From Candidatus Dojkabacteria bacterium (lineage in GTDB: Bacteria; Patescibacteriota; Dojkabacteria; SC72): 13,777 nt of DNA. The notes below the pieces were generated by a model. The model saw only the letters and a list, made by a program, of their open reading frames with translations. It was not told the origin of the DNA and made no database searches. This document shows, piece after piece, positions 13,393 to 13,777 of the stretch (position 1 is its first letter; each line of letters starts with the position of its first letter). A program made the position numbers and the translations under genes. Where the stretch lies: assembly GCA_012514355.1 (NCBI GenBank), contig JAAZAL010000027.1, forward strand, positions 1-13,777, written 5' to 3'.

Positions 13393-13777
13393 TTATCTTT
13401 TACTAATTACTTTATCTATTAAACCATACTCTTTTGCTTCTATTGCAGTAAAGTATTTATCCCTATCTGCATCTTTTTCAATCTGTTTAATACTCTGACC
13501 TGTTTGTTTCGCTAACATCTTGTAAAGTTGTTCTCGAGTCTTTAATATCTCTTCTGCTTCAATTGCAATATCACTAGCTTGACCCTGTACACCTCCTAGC
13601 GGTTGATGAATATGTATTTTACTATTTGGTAGTGCAAACCTTTTACCCTTAGCACCGTGGGCTAGAAGTAAAGAACCCATTGATGCTGCTAGTCCTACTG
13701 CTATAGTGGATACATCACATTTAATGTAATTTATTGTATCTAGTATTGCCATCCCAGCATTTATCTCTCCTCCTGGA
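13393..13777 (-). CDS. clpP: ClpP protease, C-terminal part (runs off right edge)
   Basis: The frame is open to the right edge; reading beyond the internal ATG at 13752 gives [15 protein letters not shown], the conserved ClpP region before the active site. Counting from that Met, AASMGS holds the nucleophile S24, HIHQPLGG holds H49, and DRDKYFTA holds D98, so the Ser-His-Asp triad is complete. The ending [12 protein letters not shown] is typical of the family. ClpP forms a barrel of two seven-membered rings that degrades proteins brought by Clp ATPases. About 70 N-terminal residues lie outside the window, judged from the usual 190-200. Confidence 0.95.
   Translation of the reverse strand, partial: PGGEINAGMAILDTINYIKCDVSTIAVGLAASMGSLLLAHGAKGKRFALPNSKIHIHQPLGGVQGQASDIAIEAEEILKTREQLYKMLAKQTGQSIKQIEKDADRDKYFTAIEAKEYGLIDKVISKR

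Noticed and set aside
1..13777. CRISPR array, insertion sequence or integrase
   Set aside because: No spaced direct repeats, transposase or recombinase motifs were seen on either strand.

Overview
The window looks like Patescibacteria (Candidate Phyla Radiation) DNA. Most of it is AT-rich. TGA acts as a stop, so it is not a UGA=Gly lineage. Several genes have a TATAAT-type box only 6-8 nt before the start codon, which implies leaderless mRNAs. There are many single-pass surface proteins and a sortase with an LPxTG-like substrate. This assignment is inference; no ribosomal RNA or ribosomal protein is present to confirm it.

Layout. Bases 1-5056 (minus strand) carry a cell-surface region: the N-terminal part of a membrane-anchored, tail-fibre-like protein that runs off the left edge, then two tandem pairs, each made of a secreted beta-rich protein followed by a membrane-anchored DUF916/WxLIP-like protein. 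Bases 5081-5188 hold a 108-nt tRNA-like RNA. Bases 5253-5780 (plus) encode a small multi-pass membrane protein. Bases 5789-7488 (minus) encode a sortase and its likely LAKTG substrate. Bases 7743-9034 (minus) encode a YdcF/DUF218 protein and an unknown 247-aa protein. An Erm/KsgA-type rRNA methyltransferase (9064-9906, plus) diverges from them across only 29 bp. A second tRNA-like RNA lies at 9941-10056. Its ends are almost identical to the first, and a compensatory base-pair change supports the shared fold.

Bases 10083-12979 form a likely small island. It is bracketed by a 12-bp repeat that is exactly the 3' end, with CCA, of the tRNA-Val gene at 12968-13044. Inside are an S41 peptidase (plus), a SPASM radical SAM enzyme (minus), and a 31-aa cysteine-containing peptide gene that lies in what looks like empty space at 11421-11516. 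The peptide gene has a near-consensus promoter and a perfect Shine-Dalgarno, as expected for a RiPP precursor. The enzyme and peptide genes are clearly richer in G+C than their neighbours and use Shine-Dalgarno sites. The right end holds a 104-aa unknown protein joined directly to the C-terminal part of ClpP.

How the parts work together (inference): the left half builds and anchors envelope proteins. The island encodes an enzyme that would crosslink the small Cys peptide; the peptidase could cut it. The most unusual features are the hidden precursor with its maturase, the paired tRNA-like RNAs, and the tRNA-Val 3'-end duplication.
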